A stretch of 64,000 nucleotides of DNA from Gammaproteobacteria bacterium (GTDB lineage Bacteria > Pseudomonadota > Gammaproteobacteria > UBA6429 > Thiohalophilaceae), in NCBI GenBank assembly GCA_016125505.1, contig WGLP01000003.1, positions 751,911 to 815,910 of the forward strand, written 5' to 3'. The first letter of the stretch is position 1. The number at the start of each line of letters is the position of its first letter. Of this stretch, positions 16,896 through 26,423 are shown in pieces. A model generated the notes under the pieces. It worked only from the letters and a program-made list of their open reading frames with translations, did no database searches and was not told the DNA's origin. A program made the position numbers and the translations under genes.

Positions 16896-17477
16896 ATGAC
16901 CACCTCCCTGACCAGAGCGCAATGGCATTCCTGGCTGCCATGGTTGCTGGTGTTATGCGTGATCAGCCTGTTGCAACTCGCCGGAACCTATCCGCATGGG
17001 CGGCTCAACCTGCCCGCAGCGGACCTGCACTGGGTATGGACCGGTCTCACCTGCCACCTGCTGCATATTACCTTTCAGCATTATCTGTATAACGCTCTGG
17101 GTCTGGTCGTCATTGCGGCCCTGTTTGTCGGCGTTTATACCTGGCAAAGCTGCCTGCTGACCTATTGCCTCAGTGCGCTGACAATCAGCGTGGGGCTAAT
17201 TTGGTTTCCGGCAGGCTTGCACAATTATGCCGGTCTGTCCGGGGTCTTGCATGGCTGGTTCATGATGGGCTGTCTGTTGCTGCTACCGCAACAACCACGC
17301 TTGGCGAGTGTGTTGTTCGTGTTGATGTTGATTAAGCTCGTGGTGGAAAATGTGAACGGCGGTTTGCTATCCATGCCGGGTTTTACCGTGGCGACCCGCG
17401 CACATCTTTATGGTGTGACAGGTGGCTCACTCAGCTGGCTCTGCGTTTCACTGTGGCGCGCGCGACGCAGACATTGA
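16896..17477 (+). CDS. rrtA: rhombosortase (GlyGly-CTERM processing rhomboid protease)
   Basis: This 193-residue protein is an integral membrane protein with six predicted helices. YAGLSGVLHG contains the rhomboid serine motif GxSG, and a later His (RAHLYGVTGG) supplies the dyad partner; the size and the His-rich CHLLHITFQHYLYN match rhombosortases rather than longer rhomboids. The family cleaves the C-terminal GlyGly-CTERM anchor of secreted proteins before surface release. The convergent neighbour is a subtilisin-like protease with just such a tail, and the two genes overlap at their 3' ends by 47 bases. The pairing strongly supports the call. Confidence 0.88.
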   Translation: MTTSLTRAQWHSWLPWLLVLCVISLLQLAGTYPHGRLNLPAADLHWVWTGLTCHLLHITFQHYLYNALGLVVIAALFVGVYTWQSCLLTYCLSALTISVGLIWFPAGLHNYAGLSGVLHGWFMMGCLLLLPQQPRLASVLFVLMLIKLVVENVNGGLLSMPGFTVATRAHLYGVTGGSLSWLCVSLWRARRRH

Positions 17478-18981
17478 TACTTCGCCACACGAAGGCGAGT
17501 AATCCCAGGGTAATCCAGAAAACAGGCATGATACTGCCGCCACCACTCTTGCTGATCTCGATCTGATTTACTGTAGGTGTGAGCGTCTTGGCCAGGGAGA
17601 CCGCCGCCGCGGCGTCCAGCATGCCGCTGCCGCACACGCCGATACAACTCGATCCCGCAACGAACGGTCGCGCCGAGGTACGCAGGATCGATTCCACGTA
17701 AAAATTACTCAGGGTGTTATTTTCGGCAAACAACAGGGACGCCACACCGCTGACCATGGGTGCCGACAGACTGGTGCCGCTGTTACTCGTCACCGCCGTA
17801 CTGTCTTTACAGGTGTAGACCGTCGAGCTGCTGCAGGTAGCGATATAGATTGCCGTGCCGGGCGCGCTCAGGGCGATGATGTCACCGTAATTGGAAAACA
17901 CCGCGCGATCACCGCCGATGGTGTGGGCGGCAATGGGCATCACGTGATTGCAGTTCGCAGGCACCGTCCCCGTCGCCGGCAGGTTCTCATTCCCCGCCGC
18001 CGCGATTATCACCGCCCCGGCCGCATGCGCATCGTCGATTGCAGCCTGGGTCAGGGCGTCACAGGTCCCGGCACCGCCCAGACTCATATTGATGACTTTT
18101 GCCGGGTTCGGATTATCCGGCACACCGGCCACATGCAAACCGGCCGCCCAGCGGATCGCATCAATGAGGTCGTCATTGGTTCCACCACACCGACCGAGTA
18201 TGCGCACCGGGATCATGTGCGCATGCCAGTTGATACCCGCCATCAGTGTTGCGTTGTTGGTCAGGGCACCGATGATCGACATGACTGCAGTACCGTGCCA
18301 CGAACTTGCGGTGGGTGGCGGAATCAACGGCGTCGTACAAAAGTCCCCTTCATCACGCGCATCGTGGTCGCGACCGTTACCATCACCGGCCATGGTCGGG
18401 TCGCTGATAAAGTCATATCCTTCTGCAGCAAATGCCGCATAGTTCAGTTCCGAGTGCTCTGTGTAACCGGTGTCGATAATGGCAATCGGGACAGCGGCAC
18501 TCCCGGTCGTCGTATCCCACGCCGCAGGCAGGTTGGCACCTGCTAAAGCGCCATCCAGCGACCACTGCGTGCCGTCCACAAAGCGCGGGTCATCCGGCGT
18601 GGTGTCCAACGGATGATAAATAATATTCGGTGTGGCGTACTCGACGTCGGGCAAGGTCATCAGGCGTTCGGCAACCGCCTGCGCATCCGCCAGGGACATC
18701 GCCTGGGAAAAATTCAATACCTGCGTCCCTTGCGTAGCGGTGCGTTTGAACTTGAGGTCTGTGGCGGCAACCACTTTCATCACGGCGAGCGTGCTTGCAT
18801 TGAGGCGTGGCTGCCCACCGGCTTTAGCGATCGCCGGTGGTGTTGCGTTATCGCGCATTTTGACGATGACGCCCATAGCCAAGGCCTGTTGCGTGACATT
18901 ACCATCGGCGGGCATGACGGCGTGGGCTACACAGGTAACCGCCAGAAGAATAAATCCCGCAATCAGTTTTGTAATCTTCAT
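17431..18981 (-). CDS. S8 (subtilisin-like) serine protease with GlyGly-CTERM tail
   Basis: This 516-residue protein begins MKITKLIAGFILLAVTCVAHA, a Sec signal peptide; an in-frame start four codons upstream is less likely. An inhibitor-like propeptide is followed by the catalytic triad: Asp in PIAIIDTGYTEH, His in SSWHGTAVMSIIG and Ser in SGTSLSAPMVSG. The C-terminus has GGGS, a hydrophobic helix (IMPVFWITLGLLAFVW) and a basic end (RRAS), the GlyGly-CTERM anchor. It should be exported, probably by type II secretion, and have its tail cut by the rhombosortase encoded beside it. It lies just 12 bases after an outer-membrane protein gene on the same strand. Confidence 0.92.
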   Translation of the reverse strand: MKITKLIAGFILLAVTCVAHAVMPADGNVTQQALAMGVIVKMRDNATPPAIAKAGGQPRLNASTLAVMKVVAATDLKFKRTATQGTQVLNFSQAMSLADAQAVAERLMTLPDVEYATPNIIYHPLDTTPDDPRFVDGTQWSLDGALAGANLPAAWDTTTGSAAVPIAIIDTGYTEHSELNYAAFAAEGYDFISDPTMAGDGNGRDHDARDEGDFCTTPLIPPPTASSWHGTAVMSIIGALTNNATLMAGINWHAHMIPVRILGRCGGTNDDLIDAIRWAAGLHVAGVPDNPNPAKVINMSLGGAGTCDALTQAAIDDAHAAGAVIIAAAGNENLPATGTVPANCNHVMPIAAHTIGGDRAVFSNYGDIIALSAPGTAIYIATCSSSTVYTCKDSTAVTSNSGTSLSAPMVSGVASLLFAENNTLSNFYVESILRTSARPFVAGSSCIGVCGSGMLDAAAAVSLAKTLTPTVNQIEISKSGGGSIMPVFWITLGLLAFVWRSINVCVARATVKRRAS

Positions 18982-18993
18982 GCCTACCTGCAA

Positions 18994-19623
18994 TTAATCA
19001 CCGGCAAATTCATACATCACACCCAGATGCAAACTGTCCAGCGTATAGTCGTGACCATTGGCGGATCCGTTAACGTAGCGCAGATAACCGAGCTGCAATG
19101 CCAGGCGATCGACGATAAGCTCCAGTCCCATACCGAACGCCGCGCGCGTTTGCGCCCCACTTTGGCTAAACACCGTATCATCACTTGTGGCTTTGATGCG
19201 GCTGACACCGAGCAGACCATACACGCGGAGGCGATCCATATCCTTTACCGGCGCATCTACATTGAACGAGCCCTTGATAAAGCCAGCAACATAATTGTCT
19301 ATTCTCAGGTGCACGGGAATGCCGTTGATGCTTTCGGTGTCATCAACCCCGCCACCCAGATGCACCTCTGTCCCCAGGTAGCGGTTCCACTGTTTGCCCA
19401 CTACGATGCGTCTATCATCCATGCGAAAATCCGGCAGCGTATCCTGCCGGTAGGCCAGCGTTCCCAGCGCAAGCCCGGCGTACCAGTTGTTATCGAGATT
19501 GGGTTTGTGTGATCGGTCCGGGAGGTCGTCAGCCCAGGCGGATGTAGCGAACGTCATTGCCATGATCATGCCGATTATTATTGTTTTCACGTGCACGCTA
19601 TCCGGATTGAATAGGTTAACCAT
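18994..19623 (-). CDS. outer membrane beta-barrel protein
   Basis: The 209-residue protein has a signal peptide (KTIIIGMIMAMTFATSAWA) and then alternating hydrophobic/polar strands typical of an eight-stranded barrel of the OmpA/PagP-like type: NNWYAGLALGTLAYRQD, VYGLLGVSRIKAT, FGMGLELIVDRLALQLGYL, and a C-terminal strand LHLGVMYEFAGD. The start is uncertain: ATG at 19623, four bases after the mnmE stop, or GTG at 19590 directly before the signal peptide; neither has a clear ribosome binding site. It lies between mnmE and the secreted protease gene. Function unknown. Confidence 0.75.
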   Translation of the reverse strand: MVNLFNPDSVHVKTIIIGMIMAMTFATSAWADDLPDRSHKPNLDNNWYAGLALGTLAYRQDTLPDFRMDDRRIVVGKQWNRYLGTEVHLGGGVDDTESINGIPVHLRIDNYVAGFIKGSFNVDAPVKDMDRLRVYGLLGVSRIKATSDDTVFSQSGAQTRAAFGMGLELIVDRLALQLGYLRYVNGSANGHDYTLDSLHLGVMYEFAGD

Positions 19624-19627
19624 AGCA

Positions 19628-20980
19628 CTATTTTCCGATACAGAACTGGCTGAAGATCTCTCCAAGTAAATCGTCACTGCTGACCTCGCCGGTGATCTCG
19701 CCCAGTCTGTCCTGCACCGCCTTGAGTTCTTCCGCCACGAATTCCGCCTGCCCTATGCGGCTTTGGTCGTAGGCCTGCTGCAAATGCAGGCTGGCGCGTT
19801 CCAGGGCATGCAGATGTCGGCGCCTTGCCATGAAGGTCCCCTCACCCGCCGCGCGAAATCCCGCCAAGTCTTTGATCGCGTCGACCAACTGTTCCAGTCC
19901 CAGGCCTTGTTTGGCCGAGATGGCCACGCCCTGGCGCGCGTTCTGCGCAATGATGCCGGCAGGCCGTCCGGAAATATCTATTTTATTGTGGACACGAATC
20001 ACCGGTAATCCCGCCGGTACCGTCGAGAGTATTTGTTCGTCCGCCGCAGTGACGCCATGGCGATCATCAATGATCAATAACATGCCATCGGCCTGTTCGA
20101 TGGCCTGCCAGGTGCGGCGAATCCCCTCCTGTTCCACCACGTCCACACTCTCACGCAGACCGGCGGTATCGATGATATGCACCGGCAGCCCATCCAGATG
20201 AATCTCTTCGCGGATCACATCACGCGTCGTCCCCGGGATCTCGGTGACGATCGCCGCCTCGCGCCGGGCCAGGGCATTGAGCAGGCTAGATTTACCGGCA
20301 TTCGGCTGGCCTGCAAGCACCAGCCTTATCCCTTCCTTGAGCAGGCTGCCCTGCTGGGCCTGGCGCAGGATGCTATCGAGTGTCTCGATCAAATCCGTGA
20401 TTTGACCGGACACATTGCCCGCACTGAGAAAATCGATCTCCTCTTCCGGAAAATCCAGGGAGGCCTCCACGTAGACCCGCAAACGGGTGACCTCTGCGAC
20501 CAGGGCATGCACTACGTGGGAAAATTCGCCTTGCAGGGATCGCAAGGCGGAACGCGCCGCCTGGTCCGAACCGGCATCGATCAGATCGGCAATCGCTTCG
20601 GCCTGGGCCAGGTCGAGCTTGTCATTCAGGAAGGCGCGTTCGCTGAACTCGCCGGGTCGCGCGAGGCGAGCGCCGCAGGCGATCACCGTCTGCAATAACA
20701 AGTCCATGACCACCGGGCCACCGTGACCCTGCAACTCGAGGACATCTTCGCCGGTAAAGGAATGCGGGGTCGGGAAGAACAACGCGATACCTTCATCGAT
20801 AACGCGGTGTTCCTGATCGTGAAAACGCAGATACTCTGCATAGCGTGGTAGCGGACAGCGACCAAGCACGGCGATGGCTATGTCGCGGACCATGGGGCCG
20901 GAGACGCGGATGATGCCCACACCACCGCGACCGCTGGGGGTGGCTTGCGCGGCGATGGTATCGATATCAGTTGCGGACAT
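19628..20980 (-). CDS. mnmE: tRNA uridine-34 modification GTPase MnmE
   Basis: This is a full-length protein of 450 residues. The N-terminal folate-binding domain has [20 protein letters not shown], the G domain starts with [17 protein letters not shown], with [10 protein letters not shown] (switch) and VHNKID (G4), and the C-terminus ends in FCIGK with the catalytic Cys. MnmE with MnmG adds the 5-aminomethyl or carboxymethylaminomethyl group to wobble U34. The start [10 protein letters not shown] is preferred over one eight codons upstream. It is the last gene of the rpmH-rnpA-yidD-yidC-mnmE set on the leftward replichore. Confidence 0.97.
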   Translation of the reverse strand: MSATDIDTIAAQATPSGRGGVGIIRVSGPMVRDIAIAVLGRCPLPRYAEYLRFHDQEHRVIDEGIALFFPTPHSFTGEDVLELQGHGGPVVMDLLLQTVIACGARLARPGEFSERAFLNDKLDLAQAEAIADLIDAGSDQAARSALRSLQGEFSHVVHALVAEVTRLRVYVEASLDFPEEEIDFLSAGNVSGQITDLIETLDSILRQAQQGSLLKEGIRLVLAGQPNAGKSSLLNALARREAAIVTEIPGTTRDVIREEIHLDGLPVHIIDTAGLRESVDVVEQEGIRRTWQAIEQADGMLLIIDDRHGVTAADEQILSTVPAGLPVIRVHNKIDISGRPAGIIAQNARQGVAISAKQGLGLEQLVDAIKDLAGFRAAGEGTFMARRRHLHALERASLHLQQAYDQSRIGQAEFVAEELKAVQDRLGEITGEVSSDDLLGEIFSQFCIGK

Positions 20981-21067
20981 GATGCGATGCCGTCCCCATT
21001 GCAATGGCCGAGACGATCCTTAGTTTGATAACGACACCCAACAGCGCGTCATCAGCATGTATCGTCG

Positions 21068-22765
21068 CTAAGTTTTGGGTTTGTCTTCCTTGATCACCAC
21101 CCGGGTGATATACCACTGCTGTGCAATGGACAGGGTATTGTTCACCACCCAGTACAGGACCAGACCCGACGGGAAGAACAGGAACAGGCCCGTAAAGACT
21201 ACCGGTAAAAACATCATGACCTTGGCCTGCATGGGATCCACCGGTGTCGGATTGAGTCTTTGCTGGATGAACATGGAAATACCCATGATGATCGGCAAAA
21301 CGAAGTACGGGTCCTTCACCGAGAGGTCCTTGATCCAGAGAATCCAGTCGGCCTGGCGCAACTCCACGCTCTCCAGCAGCATGTAATACAGCGCGATAAA
21401 GACAGGAATCTGGATCAGGATCGGCAGACAGCCGCCCAGCGGATTGATCTTTTCTTTCTTATACATCTCCATCATGGCTTGCTGGTATTTCTGCTTGTCA
21501 TCGCCGAAACGCTGTTTGATGGCAGCGAGGCGCGGTTGCAGCTTGCGCATGTTGGCCATGGACTTGTAGCTGGTCTCGGACAATTTATAGAAGGCCAGTT
21601 TGATGAAGAGTGTCAGCAGGATGATGGACCAGCCCCAGTTACCGACCACACCGTGGATCCAGCTCAGTACGATAAACAGCGGCTTGGACAAAAAGCTCAT
21701 GTAGCCGTAGTCCACGGACAGGTCCAGGCCCGGCGCGACCTTGTCCAGTGCTTTAATCAGTTTGGGGCCGACGAACAAATCCGCTGTGGTTGTCATCTGG
21801 CTCTTGGCAGCCACCGCCTTTTTCGGCGAGGTCATGCCGATCAGGTAGCGGTTATTACTCAGTTTGCCGGTGAAATACCGATAGACTTCATCTTTAGGTG
21901 GAATCCAGGCGCCGACAAAGTAGTGTTCGATCATGGCGGCCCAACCACCGGCAAACTGGCGATTAATGGCATCATACTGGCTGCCATCTTTTGGATTCGC
22001 TTCGTCGATAGCCGAAAACTTCTCTTTCTTATATTTATCATCCGGGCTGTAATACACCGGACCTGCATAGGTCGGCAAAGACGCCAGGCCCTTGTGTTCT
22101 GCCGGCGGCGTGCGTTCCAGACGCAAATAAACACTGCCCTGCCAGGTATTGCTGGTGGGATTATTGATGATGTGACTTACCTTGATGTGGTAACTGTCCG
22201 GGCTGAAGGTATAACGAATAATAAATTCCATGCCTTCGCGATTGCGCCAGACCAGATCCACATTGGTGGCTTCCTTGGTAATCTCGTACCTGGTCTGCGC
22301 AGTCTGATACACCGTCTGGCGAGAGGGTGTCAGGTCCTGCAGCTGTTTATTATTGGCGACGAAAAATCCGGACTGCACCACGAAATCGCGTTGCGGGGTT
22401 TCTTCGAGTAAACGGTACGGTTGATCGGGTTTGTTCACCGCGACGGAATATTTTTTCAAGTCCAGCTCGCGCAGGTCGCCGCCCTGGCTGTCGATGACGG
22501 CGTGGTACACATTGCTTTCGACGACGATGTCCTGGCCATGGGTTTCGACTTGCGCAACAGCCTTGTTATCGGATGATGTCTGTTTGTCAGTACTGGTCGG
22601 CACTGGCATCGACTGCTCGCCTGGTGCACTGGCACCGCTGCCTGCTTGGGTGTTCGCCGTTTGCGTAGGCGCGGGTTGCGGACCGTAGTCCTTTTGCCAC
22701 TGGGTGTAGATCATAAAACTGAGTGCAGCCAGGATGGCAAACAGAAACAGGCGTTGTTGTTCCAT
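21068..22765 (-). CDS. yidC: membrane protein insertase YidC
   Basis: At 565 residues it is a typical proteobacterial YidC: an N-terminal membrane anchor (LFLFAILAALSFMIYTQW), a large periplasmic beta-sandwich domain, and five C-terminal helices with NPLGGCLPILIQIPVFIALY and the hydrophilic-groove region. It inserts and folds inner membrane proteins, alone or with SecYEG. It begins seven bases after the yidD stop and belongs to the conserved block to the left of dnaA. Confidence 0.98.
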   Translation of the reverse strand: MEQQRLFLFAILAALSFMIYTQWQKDYGPQPAPTQTANTQAGSGASAPGEQSMPVPTSTDKQTSSDNKAVAQVETHGQDIVVESNVYHAVIDSQGGDLRELDLKKYSVAVNKPDQPYRLLEETPQRDFVVQSGFFVANNKQLQDLTPSRQTVYQTAQTRYEITKEATNVDLVWRNREGMEFIIRYTFSPDSYHIKVSHIINNPTSNTWQGSVYLRLERTPPAEHKGLASLPTYAGPVYYSPDDKYKKEKFSAIDEANPKDGSQYDAINRQFAGGWAAMIEHYFVGAWIPPKDEVYRYFTGKLSNNRYLIGMTSPKKAVAAKSQMTTTADLFVGPKLIKALDKVAPGLDLSVDYGYMSFLSKPLFIVLSWIHGVVGNWGWSIILLTLFIKLAFYKLSETSYKSMANMRKLQPRLAAIKQRFGDDKQKYQQAMMEMYKKEKINPLGGCLPILIQIPVFIALYYMLLESVELRQADWILWIKDLSVKDPYFVLPIIMGISMFIQQRLNPTPVDPMQAKVMMFLPVVFTGLFLFFPSGLVLYWVVNNTLSIAQQWYITRVVIKEDKPKT

Positions 22766-22771
22766 AATTGA

Positions 22772-23017
22772 TTACTTCACTTTCGTATTATGCTTATGGG
22801 GATGGTGTTCGGGGACGGGGTCAAGACCGCCGGCATGAAACGGGTGACATCGTAACAGCCGACGCAGGGCCATCCAACTCCCTCTTATTGCGCCGAACCG
22901 ATCGATAGCTTCCATTGCATACTCAGAACACGTGGGCGTAAAACGGCAATGCTGCCCGATGAAGGGGCTCAGGATGTACCGATACGCGGTAATCAATCCG
23001 ATCAAGATGCGTCGCAT
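22772..23017 (-). CDS. yidD: membrane protein insertion efficiency factor YidD
   Basis: An 81-residue protein with the family signature [22 protein letters not shown] and [17 protein letters not shown]. It has an amphipathic N-terminal helix that binds the inner membrane, and it helps YidC-dependent insertion. Its start overlaps the end of rnpA by 16 bases, the usual arrangement. Confidence 0.96.
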   Translation of the reverse strand: MRRILIGLITAYRYILSPFIGQHCRFTPTCSEYAMEAIDRFGAIRGSWMALRRLLRCHPFHAGGLDPVPEHHPHKHNTKVK

Positions 23018-23361
23018 AGCTGTTTGACCTGTTGCCAGTGTCTTTCCAAACGTTGAACGATTTCCCGGTTGCTCAAACCCGAAGCATCACGGCGCAACGT
23101 AACAACGAGATCGACTCCGGACAAGGCATGTTGATGTTGCCGAAAACTTTCACGAACGAGACGCTTGATGCGGTTACGTGCTACCGCGGTCTTTATGTAT
23201 TTGCGCGGAATGGCCAGGCCGAGCCGAGCAACTGTTTGTCCGCTATTTTGCCCCAGTACCACAAAATATTCATCTCTGGCGCGACGGGCAGATGCAAATA
23301 CACGTTTGAATTCCTCACCCTTGGTCAGACGTTGGGTGCGGCTGAAACGCCAGTGGGAAAT
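23002..23361 (-). CDS. rnpA: ribonuclease P protein component, with probable ATT start codon
   Basis: The protein part of RNase P, which binds the 5' leader of pre-t[20 protein letters not shown] is the RNR signature, and [19 protein letters not shown] is the conserved N-terminal region. This N-terminal region is in frame but contains no ATG, GTG or TTG between the in-frame stop at 23401-23403 and a GTG at 23262; starting at 23262 would remove about 33 conserved residues. The ATT at 23359-23361, following CAGG, gives 119 residues, the usual RnpA length. ATC at 23385 and CTG at 23391 are the other options. It lies 31 bases after rpmH and overlaps yidD. Confidence 0.9.
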   Translation of the reverse strand: MSHWRFSRTQRLTKGEEFKRVFASARRARDEYFVVLGQNSGQTVARLGLAIPRKYIKTAVARNRIKRLVRESFRQHQHALSGVDLVVTLRRDASGLSNREIVQRLERHWQQVKQLCDAS

Positions 23362-23392
23362 TGAAACCTGAAAGTCCTTGCTGATGGGCAGA

Positions 23393-23527
23393 TCAGACAG
23401 TCAAGCGCTTGCGACCCTTGGCACGGCGGCGACTGAGGATCTTGCGACCGTTGCGGGTACTCATGCGGGCACGGAAACCGTGAGTGCGTTTACGTTTTAA
23501 TTTACTGGGCTGAAAAGTTCGTTTCAT
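23393..23527 (-). CDS. rpmH: 50S ribosomal protein bL34
   Basis: This 44-residue, strongly basic protein, [20 protein letters not shown] at its start, is typical bL34. The frame extends upstream to 23617, but the conserved protein begins at 23527. It is the first gene of the leftward block and divergent from dnaA, as in most gammaproteobacteria. Its promoter must lie in the 23528-23650 interval. Confidence 0.98.
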   Translation of the reverse strand: MKRTFQPSKLKRKRTHGFRARMSTRNGRKILSRRRAKGRKRLTV

Positions 23528-23661
23528 GGCCGTTACCGCGGTTAGCTCTCTGTCAAATAAGGACGCAATGGCGTCGGAAAAGGCGGCAAGGTTACTGTTT
23601 TGACCGAGATGTGTCAACCACCACAGGGTAAATCAGTGCCGAAACAGCATGTTAAGCAGGG

Positions 23662-23670
23662 TGTGGATAA
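23662..23670 (-). promoter_or_regulatory. DnaA box upstream of dnaA
   Basis: The 9-mer is a perfect TTATCCACA on the minus strand, about 90 bases before the dnaA start, and could serve autoregulation of dnaA. Confidence 0.7.
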
Positions 23671-23698
23671 GTCAGGGTAGAAGGCGTAGGATCCCTCG

Positions 23699-23721
23699 TC
23701 CGCTCACCGAGCGGATTTTTT
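23699..23721 (+). terminator. terminator-like hairpin in the dnaA leader
   Basis: TCCGCTC (23699-23705) and GAGCGGA (23709-23715) form a perfect 7-bp stem with loop ACC, followed by six T. It points toward dnaA and ends about 42 bases before the GTG start, so it could act as an attenuator or end a short leader RNA. Confidence 0.6.
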
Positions 23722-23762
23722 ATCGGCGACAAAAATTCATAGTAATAAAGGGGAATGGACGG

Positions 23763-25082
23763 GTGTCACAGACGCTTTGGGATGAATGTCTCGTGCAATT
23801 AGAGAGGGAGCTCAGCCCGCAGCAGTTCAACACCTGGATTCGACCTCTGCATGCCGTCAGCGATGACCAGGGCCTGCGCCTCCTCGCACCCAATCGGTTC
23901 GTAAAAGACTGGATCGACGAGCGTTTTTTGCAGCGTATCGGTGAAATTCTCGACCAGCTGGGCAATCCTGTCCCTGCACTGCGTGTCGAGATCGGCACTC
24001 GACTGGCTGAGCCCGCGCCAGCTGCCCGCCCTAAACCGGCGACCAATACGACCCCAACTCGCAATAGTAGCCTGAACCCGAATTACACCTTTGAATCCTT
24101 CGTCGAGGGTAAATCCAATCAGCTGGCTCGTGCAGCCTCCAGCCAGGTAGCCATGAACCCCGGTGGTGCATACAACCCCTTGTTTATCTACGGCGGTGTC
24201 GGTCTGGGTAAAACCCATCTGGTGCATGCCGTCGGCAATGCCATCGCCAGCTCCAAACCCAATGCAAAAGTCGTATATCTGCATTCGGAACGTTTTGTCG
24301 CGGATATGGTGAAGGCCTTGCAGCACAACGCCATCGATGAATTCAAACGGCATTATCGCTCGGTTGATGCGCTCATCATCGATGACATCCAGTTCTTTGC
24401 CGGCAAGGAACGCTCCCAGGAAGAGTTCTTTCACACCTTCAACGCCCTGCTGGAAGGTCAACAACAGATCATCATGACCTGTGATCGCTACCCGAAGGAG
24501 GTTGATGGCCTCGAAGAGCGATTGAAATCCCGGTTTGGCTGGGGTCTCACCGTGGCTATCGAACCACCGGAACTGGAAACACGAGTCGCTATCCTGATGA
24601 ACAAGGCGCAGCTTTCCAATGTCGACCTCCCCAATGAAGTGGCCTTTTTTATCGCGAAGCGCCTGCGTTCCAATATCCGTGAATTGGAAGGCGCCTTGCG
24701 GCGCGTTATCGCTAATGCACAATTCACCGGCCGCGCCATCACGATGGACTTTGCCAAGGAGGCCTTGCGCGATTTACTGGCACTCCAGGACAAGCTTGTC
24801 ACTATCGAGAATATTCAAAAGACAGTCGCCGAGTATTACAAAATTCGTGTCGCTGATATTTTATCCAAGCGCCGAAACCGTTCCGTCGCGCGTCCCCGTC
24901 AGTTAGCGATGTCCTTATGCAAGGAATTGACGAATCATAGCCTGCCAGAGATTGGCGACGCCTTCGGTGGTCGTGACCATACGACGGTGCTGCATGCCTG
25001 TCGCAAGATTAATGAATTGCGTGAAAGTGATTCACGCGTCGCAGAAGATCTGGCGAATCTACTCCGAACCTTAAGTACTTGA
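23763..25082 (+). CDS. dnaA: chromosomal replication initiator protein DnaA
   Basis: A 439-residue protein read from GTG at 23763 ([19 protein letters not shown]), preceded by AAAGGGGAA. Domain I is followed by a short linker ([18 protein letters not shown]), then the AAA+ core with Walker [17 protein letters not shown] and Walker [10 protein letters not shown], and domain IV with [15 protein letters not shown], the DnaA-box-binding helix-turn-helix. It opens oriC. DnaA boxes lie on both sides of the gene. An ATG-less extension upstream is open but lacks conserved sequence. Confidence 0.98.
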   Translation: MSQTLWDECLVQLERELSPQQFNTWIRPLHAVSDDQGLRLLAPNRFVKDWIDERFLQRIGEILDQLGNPVPALRVEIGTRLAEPAPAARPKPATNTTPTRNSSLNPNYTFESFVEGKSNQLARAASSQVAMNPGGAYNPLFIYGGVGLGKTHLVHAVGNAIASSKPNAKVVYLHSERFVADMVKALQHNAIDEFKRHYRSVDALIIDDIQFFAGKERSQEEFFHTFNALLEGQQQIIMTCDRYPKEVDGLEERLKSRFGWGLTVAIEPPELETRVAILMNKAQLSNVDLPNEVAFFIAKRLRSNIRELEGALRRVIANAQFTGRAITMDFAKEALRDLLALQDKLVTIENIQKTVAEYYKIRVADILSKRRNRSVARPRQLAMSLCKELTNHSLPEIGDAFGGRDHTTVLHACRKINELRESDSRVAEDLANLLRTLST

Positions 25083-25307
25083 GGACTAGCTGTGGATAAG
25101 ATGTGCATCATTGGCAGACACGGATTTACATCGAATAACGTTCACAACTTATCCACAGCTGGCTCACATGTGATACGGAAGTCATCAGATAGGTTTTCGA
25201 GACTTTAACTTTCTGATATAAAAAACAAATTTAGACTTATTCACAGATTTCGGCTTTGCTAATAGTAATAAGTATTTTATATATATATTTAATAATAAAG
25301 GACCAGC
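25083..25307. other. predicted replication origin oriC (dnaA-dnaN intergenic)
   Basis: The gap holds two perfect DnaA boxes in opposite orientation, 25091-25099 (minus) and 25149-25157 (plus), and a one-mismatch box TTATTCACA at 25237-25245. An AT-rich run at about 25260-25300 (TTTTATATATATATTTAATA) would be the unwinding element. Genes to the left run leftward and genes to the right run rightward, as expected of diverging replication forks. Location between dnaA and dnaN is common in Pseudomonas-like bacteria. Confidence 0.8.
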
Positions 25308-26408
25308 ATGAAAATCACGGCTCAGCGGGAAACATTGCTTAAACCCCTGCAAATTGTGAGTAGCGTCGTCGAACGTCGTCAAACATCGCCGATTTTGGCG
25401 AATACCTTATTGAGTGTGACGGGCAAGGTCCTGACCCTAACCGGTACCGACCTGGAAGTAGAGATGGTAGCGACCACGGAAGTCGATTCCGATCAGGATG
25501 GCGATATTACCTTGCCGGCACGGAAGTTGATGGATCTATGCAAAACCTTACCCGATGGTGCCAAGATAGAAATCAATATTGAAAAAGAACGGGCTACCAT
25601 TCGTTCAGGCCGCAGCCGATTTACGCTGACTACCTTGCCTGCAGTCGAATACCCGAATATAGAGCCGATCGAAACCCCGGTCAGTTTTCGCTTGCCCCAA
25701 CACCAGCTCAAGCAACTGATTGAACAAACGCAGTTTGCCATGGCGCAGCAGGATGTGCGCTACTATCTGAATGGCATGATGCTGGAGATCACGCCGCAAC
25801 ATGTGACAACAGTGGCAACGGACGGGCATCGCCTCGCGTATAGCTCTATCAGTTGCGATACGGGCGTGACAGACTCACGTCAGGTAATCGTGCCCAGAAA
25901 GGGGGTCACTGAACTACAGCGACTTCTCGAGGTAGAAGATACCCCGGTAGAAATCCAGATTGGCAAAAATCACATTCGTCTGATTCTGCCCAGCGTTACT
26001 TTTACTTCCAAGTTGATTGATGGCAAATTCCCTGATTATCAGCAGGTTATCCCATCTAATCCTGGTAAAAAGATGGTCGTTAATCGTGAACAGCTACATC
26101 AGGTGTTCAATCGCATTGCCGTGCTTTCGAATGAAAAATTCCGGGGGATGCGCTTGCAACTGGAATCCAATCTGCTTCGCGCCAGTGTTCATAACCCGGA
26201 ACAGGAAGAAGCCGAGGAAGAAATCGAAGTGAGCTATCAGGGGGATGAATTCGAAATCGGCTTTAATATCGGCTATTTCATGGATGCCTTGTCGGCTATC
26301 CGTAGCGACGATGTCCAAGTCGCCTTCACTGACTCCAATCATTCCTGCCTTGTGCAGGGAGTTAAGGAAGAGCAATCCCGTTACGTCATTATGCCCATGC
26401 GGCTTTGA
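25308..26408 (+). CDS. dnaN: DNA polymerase III beta subunit (sliding clamp)
   Basis: This 366-residue protein matches the bacterial clamp throughout, from MKITAQRETLLKPLQIVSSV to the C-terminal YVIMPMRL, which forms part of the peptide-binding pocket region. It dimerises around DNA and tethers polymerases. The start has AAAGGA 6 bases upstream. It follows the predicted oriC and precedes recF with a small gap, so dnaN-recF-gyrB are likely co-transcribed. Confidence 0.98.
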   Translation: MKITAQRETLLKPLQIVSSVVERRQTSPILANTLLSVTGKVLTLTGTDLEVEMVATTEVDSDQDGDITLPARKLMDLCKTLPDGAKIEINIEKERATIRSGRSRFTLTTLPAVEYPNIEPIETPVSFRLPQHQLKQLIEQTQFAMAQQDVRYYLNGMMLEITPQHVTTVATDGHRLAYSSISCDTGVTDSRQVIVPRKGVTELQRLLEVEDTPVEIQIGKNHIRLILPSVTFTSKLIDGKFPDYQQVIPSNPGKKMVVNREQLHQVFNRIAVLSNEKFRGMRLQLESNLLRASVHNPEQEEAEEEIEVSYQGDEFEIGFNIGYFMDALSAIRSDDVQVAFTDSNHSCLVQGVKEEQSRYVIMPMRL

Positions 26409-26423
26409 TTGAGATCGGGCGCG

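Noticed and set aside
21260..22411. Long plus-strand frame opposite yidC
   Set aside because: It is the antisense of a highly conserved gene and has no domain features.
23002..23262. GTG at 23262 as the rnpA start
   Set aside because: It would delete about 33 conserved N-terminal residues that are present in frame upstream.
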